From: Trichobilharzia regenti
Taxonomy: Eukaryota > Platyhelminthes > Trematoda > Strigeidida > Schistosomatidae
Direction of reading: 5' to 3'
DNA: 64,000 nt
Assembly (NCBI GenBank): GCA_944472135.2
Contig: OX235265.1
Span: 90,242,984-90,306,983 of the forward strand
Below, in pieces: positions 10,297-22,395 of this stretch. The stretch's first letter is position 1, and every line of letters starts with the position of its first letter. The notes beneath the pieces were generated by a model, which was given only the letters and a program-made list of their open reading frames with translations, made no database searches and had not been told where the DNA came from. Both the position numbers and the translations under genes were made by a program.

Positions 10297-10600
10297 TGTC
10301 AATCACATCTCAAAAACCGTTAGTGCCCGCCGGGCCTCTCGCTGTCACTCGAAGCCTTTCAGAAACGCTTAGTACTAACGGACGCATAAACCAAAACACC
10401 GATAGGCGACTCGAGAATTCTTTATTCTAACACCAACATATGAGCAGCATAATAACTAAGGTTTCTTACGGTTTTGTACGTGCTTTCTGAACAGCGATCG
10501 ATGAGACGGTGACTGGTGTATTGATGACCCGTGAAAAATACGGAGTTGGGTTTGAACAAACAGTCATGAATTGATCGTTCAATCTTCAACTACATTGGCA
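10297..10600 (-). repeat. 3' LTR of N2
   Basis: On the minus strand it begins TGCCAATGTAG and ends GATTGACA. At 304 bp it is shorter than the 356-360 bp of its relatives because of internal deletions. Confidence 0.8.
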
Positions 10601-11284
10601 ATCCCCGGCGATAAACGGGTCCATCCCTTTTATCCATCACGACCAATACACGTTGACTTGCATGCCATTGGGAAAACTTGGGTCACACGGACAGAGCTGA
10701 AATGGAAAAGAAACAGAAAAGCCAACACTCCACAGGCAGGCCCACAGCACAATCTCACAAATCGACGACGAACTACGCCTTCCAGTTAAAGGCATCCTCT
10801 TGACATCTCGTAACACAATCGCTACTTACTAGAATGACTCTCGCATAATTCAACGTGACCATATCAGCACCTCATGATACTCTTCGCACATCCTCTTATC
10901 TATTCACTACTAATTACCGCTGCGATAGCTTGTCACTCATTCTGACTTAGTTCTAGTAACAGTGACGTATGCAACCCTCAGTCGTCTAAACTATCGCTTC
11001 TCGGCGTGTGGGACCACAGCTAGTCATTATCTCCGTGTGCATGTCGTTCTCAGCACTGGCCTAGCCTCCCCGGCGTATATGACCCATCTGCTGTCTTTAA
11101 CATCAATCAATTCATTCACGGATGTAGAAGACTAGAAACAACCTCAGAAGTAAGCACGACGAAAAATTTAACCAAATTATGCAATAACAACAAGATATAA
11201 AGACAACAAGTAAACACAATGAATCCAAAAACACCAAATGATGTGACACACAACACATATATATGAACAGTGCACATAACCTCA

Positions 11285-11540
11285 CAATTCCTTTGAAGAA
11301 TTGCAGGGCTTACACCAGCACGCCTGCAACCCTTCTCAGGTTGACGATTGTAAGTTGAAGAAGTCCGGACTTAAACACGATTAACCAACAATTACATTAA
11401 TCGAAACTCAATCGATTATTTAACACAAACATATGTACAATCAATACATCAAATGTTGTGGATTCTGCCATGGCGAACTACCCTTGAAGAACTGTAGGAC
11501 CTACAGCAGTACGCCTACAACCCTTTTCAGGTTGACGCCC
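11285..11540 (-). promoter_or_regulatory. Eroded stem-loop repeats of the N2 3' UTR
   Basis: Two units matching the 13-bp stem pattern of N1 are visible on the minus strand, near 11500-11535 and 11300-11335 (GGTTGACG boundary, GCGTAC loop). The middle unit is not obvious. Confidence 0.5.
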
Positions 11541-11544
11541 TTAG

Positions 11545-13450
11545 CCTGGAAAGTCGTCTCAGAGTTCATTTGCTAACCCTTCTCCATCATCTATATCCCA
11601 ACTCTGAACGGTGACACGCCCATGTCATTGTATCGTAGAATGTAGATGACTAACAAACACACGACGTATCTGATCAACCAAGCGTAGAAACAGAGTAATT
11701 TACACCAAAGATAATAGCATTCAAATGGTAACTTGGAACTTGAAATGCTTTATTCATGCAAGTCAATCTAACAATTACCCTCTCGTACACACTTGGCTTA
11801 TCCTCATTAAACTGACCAATATCTTTCGTCCTTCCAAATGCACCAATACTAACATAGTCATTGTACAGGACACTTGAGTTGATGGGCGTCTGTTTCATTG
11901 TGGATGAAAACACCAACGACAACTGACTGATACCAGTTGATGAACTCAGCGGTGGGTCAAAGGCTGTTTTTGTTCGGCTTTCAGATAGTTGTCTGACTGC
12001 AAGATTACCTCCACTGTTGTCTTTTACTATCAGCTCTGGTTTAGCACTAGCATCTGATGATAGGTGGGCTACACGCTGATCAATTACACTGACTGTCTCA
12101 CAAGTATGCACACCTTCTGAAACTGCACCTGCGTTCAATTCTACTTCACGTTCAAGTTGTACAGAAACTTTGTTCAACTTAGCAGTAGTAGGCATATCCC
12201 TCATCTCATCATGATCAACCAAAGACAAATCTGCACTATCATGATCATTATCACAAATATTCACTTTACCGTCAATTTCATCATTTTCAAACTCTTTAAT
12301 AACAGAAGTAGACAATTTTGGTTCCTCTTCACAAATCCCTGAAGGTTTTATACTTTCACTCTGACTAGTAATACCTTGTAAACCTGTGGAGTCAGAACTA
12401 CACACTGAAACTGTAACTCTCATCTGTGACACTCTATACAACAATGGCTTACCAGGCTTATTCACCGTGCCATTATCATCACACAACTCGGAGTCAGACC
12501 TTGATTTAACATTTAGCTTATCCCTGAACTTGCTCACTGGTTCACAGTTCATCATTGTATGAACTTCTTGCAAACGTGTAAAACAAAACCGTGTTTGTCT
12601 TGCATCTTGTAACTTATCTGTTGAGGATGTACTACGAAACCTGTTACACTCACTAGGTCTATATGCATTGCTAGACACCATAGAGCCTTCTCGACATCCA
12701 CCTCTCTGAGGCCTATTCGTCATCAATGATTGCGTTTTCCTTCAGACTGCTCTATTCTTGGGGTAAGATGCAATATACTGGCAAACTTGCTCATAGATTG
12801 ATTGACAATATCGTTTACCAGCTTCAGAATATCATCGAACTTTGGCTCGATACCTTCATCCTCTACACGAGAGCTTATCTTCCTTTGCAGTCGAGTAGGT
12901 AGGCGTCCCGCTATTACTTCTAGGACGGAATTTGAGTTCAGATCACTCATGCAATTCATCGAAATTAATGTATTCTTGTAAGTCATCAGATCATCCAAAA
13001 ACTCAGAGAGTGCCTTCGAGTCATCTTGTAATTGACTACCATTACTCTTAACAGGCTCGAATACGTCTCTTGCAATCACTGAAGCTCTTCCTAATCTTTG
13101 ACGCAGTATACTCATAGCCTCAAAGTATCCTTCGTTAGGGGCATGAACTTACAGCACTGTATAGCTCTTGAAGCAACTCCAGTGCAGTACCTCCTCAAAT
13201 ACATCAACTTCATTTCATCATTTAATAAAAAATCACTCAACATGACTTCAAACTCCTTTACAAACTGCAAATAATCAGCTGGGTTTCCATCAAAACACCG
13301 TGGTTCAAATTTAGGGAGTTTGATGTTCCTATTATCCTGTTTGCTTTCAAGACGTTTTGTCCCTCCTTTTACCCAAACTTCATTGAACGTAACCGAATTT
13401 CCAGAAAGTCCCCGATATCGCTTGTTCAAAGAAGACTTGGCCGGCACCAG
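11545..13450 (-). pseudogene. Broken Gag-like gene of N2
   Basis: Three overlapping frames (13112-13495, 12723-13115, 11674-12726) read as one N-type protein interrupted by frameshifts. The first carries KLPKFEPRCFDGNPADYLQF of the DUF1759-type Gag. The last carries the rebuilt middle, including the broken knuckle CFTRLQEVH, with Arg at the same place as in N1 and N3. The frame shifts again before the hydrophobic segment, and the DDFPT-stop terminus is degraded. The first 40 or so codons lack about 90 bp that the other copies have, bounded there by GTAAGT and TTCAG. Confidence 0.8.
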
Positions 13451-13505
13451 GAAAGACGGACGGAGGCTATCCAAACTGTAAGAAACTGTCACCAACTGTC
13501 AAAAA

Positions 13506-13697
13506 CTGTCAGTCAGGTCTCATAAACCGTTGGTGCCCAGCTCTTGCTACGCCGGGCCTCTCGCTATCACTCGAAGCCTTTCAAAAACGCTTAGTACTAA
13601 CGGACGCATAAACCAAAACACCGATAGGCGACTCGAGAATTCTTTATTCTAACGCCAACATATAATCAGAAATACTGGTATTAGATATTAAGTTCTA
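13506..13697 (-). repeat. 5' LTR of N2, 3' part
   Basis: Matches the second half of the family LTR (ends GACTGACA on the minus strand; contains AATAAAG). Interrupted at 13698 by the LINE A tail. 13693-13697 (TTCTA) is one copy of the LINE target duplication. Confidence 0.75.
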
Positions 13698-16240
13698 ATA
13701 ATAATAATAATAATGTTTATTCTCATATAAACATATAAATTTACATGAAAATGCATGCCATTTTTACAGGCACGATCAAGTATGATATAATATCAAATCG
13801 TAGATTGTCTACAAGTTAATAGTGTTTCAACAGTTAAATATTTGATATATATATATAAATACACATTGTCTGAACTAGGCTGTATAGTTATTGAATTGTA
13901 CAATTGTCCTCCAGGTTTCGCGGGAAAATCGACTTCGTTTCGTTTTCATCCCGTGGTTGTAGGCATACGATAATCAACCAATATTGAGGTAAGTACAACG
14001 TTTACAAGGAATTGGAAGCTGTTTTTAGAAAAGTGAAAGTGCTAAGGTGAATCATTAAATTGTAATGAAATAGGTAAGTGCAAGTATCATTAATAAATGC
14101 ATTAATAAAGGAAACTCCCTAGGCTGACAACGTTCATTTGCAATGTATAATGCTACACGTATATCTCGTACTATCATGATGTCCACTTTTGGTTTTATTA
14201 CATTTATCCTCATGCCGGTTTTTTATTTAATACCTTTTTGTGCATTTGGTGAACAACCGTACCCTCCAGAGAATAGGAATCGAATAAGTCGAATCAAATT
14301 CATAAAAAGCTATATAATGTCAGTTTTAATGGAGTAAAATGAGGATCAAGTAAAGACGTTATTAGAAAATAAATAAGATAAGACATTGTGAAGTGGTATT
14401 TAAAGATCCGACAATGGACGGCAAGTTAATTTATAATATGCCCCATAAATCTGTGGAGAGCCCACATGGTTGCATCTCAACAATAGGCTGAGTGAATGGT
14501 ATATATTTACAGGTAGAAGCATGATCTGTTTAGGCGTTCATTATTATCTTTTTCAAGATAAAGATCTAAGCCCTCATAAAAATCGGAAATATCTCGAGCC
14601 TTCAAATTGTATATTGCTGTTCCTGCAGAGTGGGGCGATTCACCTTAGTGCCCACCACCATATCTACTGATCAGCTAACGCCACCCTCCCTCCTTTTTTG
14701 ATGTTAGGCTCTGAGACTATGATTATTATGGCTACCGCAAATATACTGCTTGGTACCAGACATGTTCGTACCTCTTATTCCATCTCCCTAGCTTTCTTAA
14801 TGAGTGCTTCCAATAGGTCTCCGCGTACATCTTTATGAACATTATATATGTATGCATGCGTCCTAATGAACAGATTACTTTACAAGAAGTAAATCCTTAA
14901 AGAATAAAAAGATTAGGTTTTGTGAATAGTGGAACAAGATTCAGCAGAACAATATAGTTAGGGATCAATGTAGGTAGTATGAACTGAAGGTAAGGTCGGT
15001 TGGCAGGACTTAGAGTACTTATATATAGTAAACATCTGACATTGCAAAGTAACGTTTCTAGACATATTATAAAAAGATATTAACAGAACCAACAAAATTT
15101 CAGCATTTGGTTAACAATACTGCAGTGTGTGTATACTGAAGTATGGCAGGTAGTCTACAGGGAGCCGTAGAGTAAATCAGACCATATATGATAAGAGTAT
15201 GATCAATAATATAATTGGTATATCAAATAATACACTAGGCTCAATAATTGAGTGTTATAAGGTAAACAAGCGTGGTAAACCAAGAGAACATTTGGTGCAT
15301 AAATATTTTAAGTATTTTAGTAACCATCTAATTTAAGAATTGAACATGCATGATTAATAAGTATTATTATATTAGTATATACATATGTAAAACGTTAAAG
15401 GTGTGAATGCTATTACAATTATTTCCAGTTACTTTTACCAACACAACTTAGTGAAAATTATAGAGAATAGAAATCTGTAATTTAGTTAACGTTCGCTGCG
15501 TGAGCATTAGAGTCGAGATATACGTATGTGACTATACTGAAGACTGGGCTGGCCTTCAATTTCCGTTCTCCCAACAGTCGGGGTCTTTTAGACGAGCTAG
15601 GGTGGACATGTTAAAGTGTCTTTCTAGGCTCCGCTTGAACCCATCAGGGTTTTCACAACATCTTATTTCAGGTGGTAGTTGGTTCCAAAGAGTGCAATAT
15701 TTTATGGTGAAAAAGTTTGCCCTAATGGATTTTCTGTGGGTAGCCACCTTGACAAGGTAGTCGTGGTTTCGCAGCTGATATGATTTAATATTTTCCCACG
15801 TTATGGATGAGTTACTGTAGCAATGTTTCATAATGACTTTGAAGAGTAGAAATAGGTTGCACTTCACTCTCCTTAACCACAGAGGCTCTAATTTCAGACG
15901 TACACACCTGTCAACATATTCCACTTGTTGGTCGAACCCTATTATGCGTTTCGTGAGGAATCTCTGGACACTTTCGATTTTTTTTCTGTCTACAGACCTG
16001 AGGTTGCTAAATAGGAGAGCACAATATTCAAGTTTGGGACGGATACATGTCCTATATATAGCTAATCTTGCTTCTTGGGTGTAGAAGTTACGCAGTAAAA
16101 AGCCAGTAAGTCGTTTACAGTCAGATACAACCTTGTTTGCATGATCGGAAAAGGATAAATCTGAGTATGTTATCCCGAGATCTGTGACTGTGTTCAGTTT
16201 TGAGAGGAGCTTATCGTACATATATAGGCACATTATCGGT
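13698..16240 (-). mobile_element. LINE A, 5'-truncated copy inside the N2 LTR
   Basis: Bounded by TTCTA at 13693-13697 and 16241-16245. The 3' end is at the left with an (ATT)n tail, followed by about 1.8 kb of 3' region matching 44382-46100, then the C-terminal part of the pol frame (15556-16233). About half the element is missing at the 5' end, typical of incomplete target-primed reverse transcription. Confidence 0.85.
15556..16233 (-). pseudogene. C-terminal fragment of LINE A pol, 225 aa
   Basis: Aligns end to end with the last part of the 46123-49189 frame: DLGITYSDLSF, ANKVVSDCKRLTGF, IRPKLEYCA, QRFLTKRIIGF and NMSTLARLKD are shared with few changes. Lacks the endonuclease and all RT catalytic motifs. 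A 5'-truncation product with an open frame but no expected activity. Confidence 0.85.
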
Positions 16241-16422
16241 TTCTAGGAACAAATGTTACATCAGTAAATCACGATTTTACTTCTTAGAGTTGTTTGATCT
16301 TCTTTCCGAACAGCTACCGATTAGGCGATGACTGGTGGGTTGATGCCTCAGCGAAGATATGGGGAAGTTGGATTTCAGTAAGCAACCATGAATTGATCGT
16401 TCGGTCCTCAACTACATTGACA
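16241..16422 (-). repeat. 5' LTR of N2, 5' part
   Basis: On the minus strand begins TGTCAATGTAGTTGAGG and runs into CATTTGTTCCTAGAA, where LINE A is inserted. Matches the first half of the family LTR at moderate identity. Confidence 0.8.
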
Positions 16423-16961
16423 TGAATGTCCATTATACATACGGACAAATGGAAAGTCTCCAGTTTCCTTTTATCTCTGGGGTATATTCATCATCGAGTT
16501 AACCGTTCAAGTGATTTTGTCGATCTCGTTACATAAAATTTCAATTGAAGGATTTTGAGGCAGGTTGTAAAATAGAATAACGGCTATAAATGAATCGCAA
16601 AAGGATCTCATTTATAGTCATTTTGATGAGTGCAGAATGTTGTGTAACTTTCCTATTGACAGTCCGAGGCTTAACTGGGAGATGTTCCTCTTACATGTTA
16701 GGGAGGGATACTCCCTGTAACAGTTTTATGCTTTTTTCCATAAATATACGTTTCCATTTATCATATATGCCTCTTAAATGTGATTGATCCGTTCAAGGTC
16801 GTTTGCTGATCGGTTGTTGGGGGCTTAGAAATTTTAACTTTGCCTTTTTACGCTTATCCTGGAGTTATTCACAACTTGTCTTGATGAGCATTGTTCACAA
16901 ATGTTGCGTTTCACCTCATTTTCCGTTTTCGTTGCTGTTAGAATTAATTATTTTGTTGTTA
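16423..16961. other. Spacer, nothing recognised
   Basis: No convincing coding or repeat signal. It leads directly into RTE homology at about 16962. Confidence 0.4.
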
Positions 16962-18337
16962 AAAAGAAAGGAGACTTAAGTCAATGTAAAAACTGGCGTG
17001 GAATTATGCTTCTGTCCATTCCAAGAAAAATACAAATTCGCATCATCCTGGAAGAATCCAACAAGCCCTAGATGAAAAACTTCGACCGGAACAAGCTGGA
17101 TTCAGGAGAAACAAGTCACGTACTGATCAAATCGTCACTTTACGGATCATCATTGAAAAAGATTTGGAATGGCAGTCACCTCTCCACCTCACTCAACTTC
17201 ATCGACTTTGAAAAGGCCTTCGATAGCGCAGTGTCTATCGAGAGGTGATTTGGCAACTACTTCGCTACTACGGGGTCCCACCGACAATCATACATCCCAT
17301 CCAAAAGTTATACGACAGTGCTGCATGCCAAGTAATCCACAACGGGAAACGTACGGAATCCTTCGAAGAGAGGACGGGAGTGAGGCAAGGCTGTCTCCTA
17401 TCGCCAATGATTTTCCTGACTGCAGTTGATTGGATAATGCGACAGACAGTTAGCGGGCAGCGAGGAAACAGGCATAAAATGGACTCACATAAAAACTTGC
17501 AGGATCTGGACTTCGCCGATGGGATATATATGTCTGACTTCCCACCAACTCGAAGATATGCAAGTGTAAAGCAACAAATCTGCGATAGAAAAAACATCAA
17601 AGATAGGGCTCCAAGTAAACATAGAGAAAACAGAGGTGATGAAGATTCCTGGCCAACGGAAACAGCAACAACAACAACAACGGACAACAGTCAGCATAAA
17701 TGGGAAGAACCTGAAAGAAACAGACTCCTTCACCTACCTAGGAAGCATCGAATCAACTACAGTCGGACGGAACTGACGACGTATCAAAGAAAGAATCGGA
17801 AAAACAAGACAAGCTTTCATTATTCTCAAAGTCTGTGTGGAGGCCAACAGCACTCAGCATCAAAATGAAAATAAGATCCAGATTTTCAGTTACAATGTGA
17901 AGTCAGTTCTACTATACGGATGAGAGACCTGGCGCGTCATAAATAGCACCTCAAACAAACTACAGCCCTTCATTAACAGTTGTCTTCGCTCAATACTCAA
18001 GATCAGATGGCCGGCCAGAATAGATCAGTAACAAGGATATCTGGGAGGGAACCAATCAGGAACCGATTGTGAAACAAATAGGCAGGAAGAAATGGAGATG
18101 GATTGGCCATACGCTGTGGAAACCATCAAGTGACATCACTAGACAAGCTCTCGAGTGGGACCCGAAAGGGAGGCGGCGAGTTGGCCGTCCAAGGGTGACT
18201 TGGAGTAGGTCATGCGAGGAGGAGATGAAAGCATGTGGACAGACCTGGAGAGGGGCGAAAAAGTTGTCAGAAAACCGAAGGCAATGGAGGTGCGCAGCTG
18301 AAGCCCTATGTTCCTCTAGGAACTAAAGGATACAATA
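16962..18337 (+). mobile_element. RTE-like non-LTR retrotransposon remnant (copy 2)
   Basis: Begins inside the RT domain (KKGDLSQCKNWRGIMLLS), continues with the broken core TGVRQGCLLSPMIF and DLDFADGIYMS (17245-17868), and ends with the RTE-type C-terminus KKWRWIGHTL and RRRVGRPRVTW (18069-18326), then a short ATAATA-type tail. The EN domain is absent. Reading frames shift repeatedly. About 770 bp (17050-17815) are almost identical to copy 1 at 7190-7900, including the same frame breaks, although the flanks differ. Confidence 0.82.
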
Positions 18338-19216
18338 ATAGTTGGTTTCGAAAGTCTCTACTACCAGGTCAGTGCACACACTTCCTGGTTTGCTTATAAA
18401 AGTCCATGTGACAATTCGTAGAATACTGAAGACTGTCAGTAGGGTGAGTGGTGTCCCAGTGGACCACATAGTTAACGTCGTTGTCGGTAGGCACTTGACT
18501 TCGTGCAATAAACTTGCGAAAGAGATTTTGTCTGGCTTGGAGCATCCACTTTACCCTCAGCTTTCACCTTGCATCTCCTCAGGTAGAACAAGGAGTAACT
18601 TCAGAAAACTGTATGCTCGCACGTCTAAGTATAGAAATTCTATGATACCAGACTTGGCACGTATTTTATGTGATAGTGAAAATAGTGTCAGGCAAGAATT
18701 AACTAACCTTTTTTCATCTAGTAAATAAACAATTTCCTCCATCCATCCTTATATACCTTCAAGTCTTACTTTTATTATTTCTATTATATTTATGATCCTG
18801 TTATTTCTCTGTTTTTTTTACTCTCAAAATTGCAAGCACCAACTTATCTCCATGACGGCTGTAACCTTTGTTTTTCCCCTCACCATATCATGTAAAAAGA
18901 ACATTATATTCAATATTTTTAAACATGTTAGGATTTCTATACCATATAGCCAGTACTGTGTGACACAAGCCCATCGCAATTTTCACTTGTATTCTTATTA
19001 TTACTGCCCTAGCTGTTATCATTATTATTGTTATTTCCATTTTATATGCTGCATGTTTTTGACACTACCTCTATTGTAAATGTGGAAAATTTTCTGTGTG
19101 ATTAATTTTATTTATAATTTGAGGAAATTAGGTGCAATATTGTGATTAATGCTGAGAATTCCATTCTGTATCACAAGTACTGTTTTTTTGGAATAAAGTA
19201 AATCATTATTATTATT
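18338..19216 (+). mobile_element. 3' end of a CR1/Jockey-like LINE
   Basis: An open frame at 18342-18728 (128 aa, including HPLYPQLSPCISSGRTRSN) looks like the C-terminus of a CR1/Jockey-like pol, but carries no RT catalytic motif. A 490-bp AT-rich 3' UTR follows, ending in GGAATAAAGTAAATC and (ATT)n at about 19203-19216. It lies directly after the tail of RTE copy 2. Assignment rests on layout, tail and composition, so it is moderate. Confidence 0.6.
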
Positions 19217-19452
19217 GTAGTTGTTTCACACGTTCCATTCAGCCATGCTTTCAGGGTTTTAGTCGTTTTTCAGCTATTAATGAGCTAGTACTGTGTATAA
19301 GTTTCGGAAATTATGCACATTAACATGTTTGGGTCGCAGACGCTGTTGTTTCCAGTTCATTCATTGGTTGTAGTTATTGTTGCCGGCTCAGTTGATTACC
19401 TTATATGTAGAAATCTGGAAAAAATAATACCTTTCACTTTCATGTTTACGGC

Positions 19453-19720
19453 ATGCACCAATCTACGAGTCAATCTAGTGCGGATAATACGATCAGGATT
19501 GATATAGGTAAGTTTTTCGAAGAGAATAGCAAACCCGGAGATTTCAGAACGTGGTTTGAATACGAAAAAGCTTTGAACATTTGCGCAAAAGTGAGTATAT
19601 GATAGGTATCCACATGATGTGTGTTTTGTTTCCGACAGTCTGTTATATTTTGCTGTGTATATGGATCGATATTCCATTATAACTGACATTATGCTTTTGT
19701 CTGTCCACTAACTAAATAAA
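19453..19720 (+). mobile_element. Gypsy-like relic: Gag start joined to LTR
   Basis: A 45-codon frame from ATG 19453 includes IGKFFEENSKPGDFRTWFEYE. It resembles the pattern ISKFNYDPEANVTFDTWYQRYE in the Gypsy-like Gag at 50544-51296. From 19600 the sequence (TGATAGGTATCCACATG, later TATATGGATCGATA) matches the LTR at 40532-41029, which starts TGATATGTATCCACAT on its own strand. Everything between the Gag start and the LTR is missing. The right end is not clear. Confidence 0.5.
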
Positions 19721-21886
19721 CATGTATGACCTTGTTATCACATGACATTACAACCAATCATGGTAAGACGTCATCTTATTGGCTCATGTGTACTAGGCAG
19801 CCTGTAGACGGCCGTAGGTCATTTGATCAGCTGATAGATATTGGCGTTATTTTTGGGTCATTTTTCGTTATTTTACACACTTTTTTTACATATATTCCTG
19901 CTAAAAGTTGATGAAATACGGCGTATTTAGCAGAAATAGGCAATGGTGTTGTCCTTATCCGGCCGTAGCTTACAGGCAGTTTGCAGTTTGTTGAAAAAAT
20001 GTACTTTTCCGTTCAGAATATGTCGGATTACTTGAAGAGATATGTTATAACAACCATTTCGTGAATTTTTTTGCATTTTAATGGATTACACATGGACATG
20101 ATGAGGTGGAATAGCTCGTTTTGGTGATTATTTCATTTACTTTGTTGTGTACTTTTCCTAATGCTGACAAGGCTCCTCCACATGTATTTCTTTAAGGAAA
20201 AATCTGCAGAGATACTTAGAAATTATATACGCATAGTATTTCCTTATTTTATGGCATGAACTTGACGTTTGCAGGCAGATGCAATATCGATTTTGTATTA
20301 TTGAAAAATGTTTACTGACGTAAATATATACAATTCAACTAATTATTTCGTCATTTCAAACATATTTCATGGTCAATTATTGTGTTTACACTGATAACAA
20401 TGTCTACATCTGTATAATTTTTACGTTCTTTTTCAGGTGATATCTACTTTCGGGAATTTCATGGATTTGTGTGATAAAGAAAAAGATACCTGCACTGTTG
20501 TCGATTTCGTATTACATGTTAATTCAATAATAAATGTATTCCTCGTTACTCATTTGCTTATTCTACTCGATAAGAGCGAATATTAGCCCTTGCGTAATAT
20601 GTGAAGTGTAGAGTATATGAGGCTACCTTTGAAATACTAAGTAGGAGCAGATATTTGGGAAAGCCTATTGGTAAAAGATTATGTTGTAGTCAAATAAAGT
20701 AAATATGCCTAAACCGTAGAGGAGGCCTTGCGATTATAAAGCGTTTCGAGTTATATATCGTCATAGCAGAATACGTAAACCGATTCCCGATTCATAGTCA
20801 CCAATTGAGAATAAATCTACCTGAGATAGTTTGCTTGTGATTTCTGCATGTCGCAATGTACCATAAGGAGAGACTATACCTATGCTATTAGATGTATAAC
20901 TCAGTGCAACTACGGTTATCGTAATAATTAAAAACAGAATACCTAGGGTTATCATCCAAAGAACACGATACGTTGCTATCTGCTCATATAATCACGTAAA
21001 CAAAAGTATTCCAGACGCCGCATTTACTCCTAACAGTTTACCCTCAACTTCTAACTTAGCACATGCTACATATGTTACTGGAACACAATCGCATTACAAC
21101 AGAAGGAACACAGATTCATTGACAAATTGTTTATTAAACAAAAATCAGATTTCAAGTGTACAGATAATTCAGATGAGTAGTCCTCTGTTACCGTCAGTAA
21201 GTTCCATCTGCGTGCACGGCACATATATGTTTTTCCATAAGTCTGAAAAGGTTTAAGAAAAGCATAATTAACTTGGGTATTACATGCATGATCTGAATAA
21301 AAAACTTTTCCTGATAAGCATTTACAAGTAATCACTTTACAAACAATATATATATGTATATATAAGTAGCCCAATAGTTTTCACTAAACTTAAGGGACTT
21401 TGCAACCTATCGTTGGTCGATATCCAGTAGGTCCATTGAAGCATCATGAAATGATAAAATTATCTAACAACAAGTTATGCGGTAGTTTTCAAAGCTTGTA
21501 CGAATATTTTAGCAAAAATGACAACCACTTTATGACAAATAATAGGTCTTGACAGCAATAGTAATGACATTCATGTTCATTGTGACTATAAAAACAATAA
21601 TATGTATTATTATCGCAACGAATTCATCATTAACTTAGATAGACAACTAATAATAATACAATCATATCAAATAAATCTATCACTTAATCTTAAGAAGCAT
21701 GCGTTTACTTACGTTCACTGTATTCCCTCAATACTGATGTGCTCAACCAACTTATTCCAACTGAATTCAAGATTAATTCTGAAAGTGAGTAAAGATCCAG
21801 CTTATGTCAAATAAAAAAATGTAACTTACATGTATTACACTGCTTACTGAGACATCTGATACCTGCTTTCTGATATTCGGCACAAG
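19721..21886. other. Spacer with possible further LTR-like sequence
   Basis: The stretch 19790-19830 (GTGTACTAGGCAGCCTG) resembles the inverse of 35825-35855, suggesting more of a Gypsy-like LTR. The stretch 20440-20570 weakly resembles the first 180 bp of the window. No gene is recognised, and 20580-21886 shows nothing. Confidence 0.3.
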
Positions 21887-21891
21887 AACAC

Positions 21892-22251
21892 TGTCAATGG
21901 AGTTGAAGATTGAACGATCAATTCATGGTTGTTTGCTCAAAACCAACTTCCCCAATTTTCGCGGAGGCATCAATACGACAGTCATCGTCTCATCGGTCGC
22001 TGTTCAGAAAGAAGTCAGTAAAACATCGTCAGAAGTAATATTGTGATTTATTATTGTAATATTTGTTCACAGACCTTAGTTCAGTTATTATTTTTATATG
22101 TTGGTGTAACAATAAAGAAATCTCAAGCGGCCAATCGGTGTTTTGGTTTTTTCGTCCGTTATTACTAAGCGTTTCTGAAAACTTCAAGGAACAGCGTGAG
22201 CCCGAGCGTAGCAAGAGCTGGGCATTAACGGTTTATGAGACGTGGCTGACA
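21892..22251 (+). repeat. LTR1 of the tandem array
   Basis: TGTCAATGGAG...GGCTGACA, 360 bp. A GTTTCT/AGAAAC hairpin follows at 22252-22269. TGGCGGATTC (from 22273) is a possible but uncertain primer-binding site. Confidence 0.92.
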
Positions 22252-22395
22252 GTTTCTGACGATAGAAACAGATTCTGGCGGATTCAAACAGTTGGTGAAA
22301 GTTTGGATAGTCGCCGTTCATTTTTCCTGGTGCCGGTCAAGTCCTCTTTGAACAAGCAATATCTGGAACTTTTTGGAATTGGGTCAAGTTCAACA

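Larger units (their letters stand above)
10297..16422 (-). mobile_element. N2: decayed short-form Pao/BEL element, split by LINE A
   Basis: Reads leftwards. The 3' LTR is 10297-10600 (starts TGCCAATG, ends GATTGACA). The 5' LTR is in two parts, 13506-13697 and 16241-16422, separated by a LINE A copy. The body contains frameshifted N-type coding sequence and diverged 3'-UTR stem-loop repeats (about 11285-11540). Flanking bases (ATTTC left, TGAAT right) do not match, so no TSD is visible. The LTRs are diverged from each other and the palindrome beside the 3' LTR is eroded. All of this marks N2 as the oldest copy in the window. Confidence 0.85.

Noticed and set aside
22063..22395. N-terminal extension of Gag-Pol starting in the LTR
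   Set aside because: Open in body 1 only; body 2 has a stop from the leader variant. The common ATG at 22396/28953 is used by all copies.
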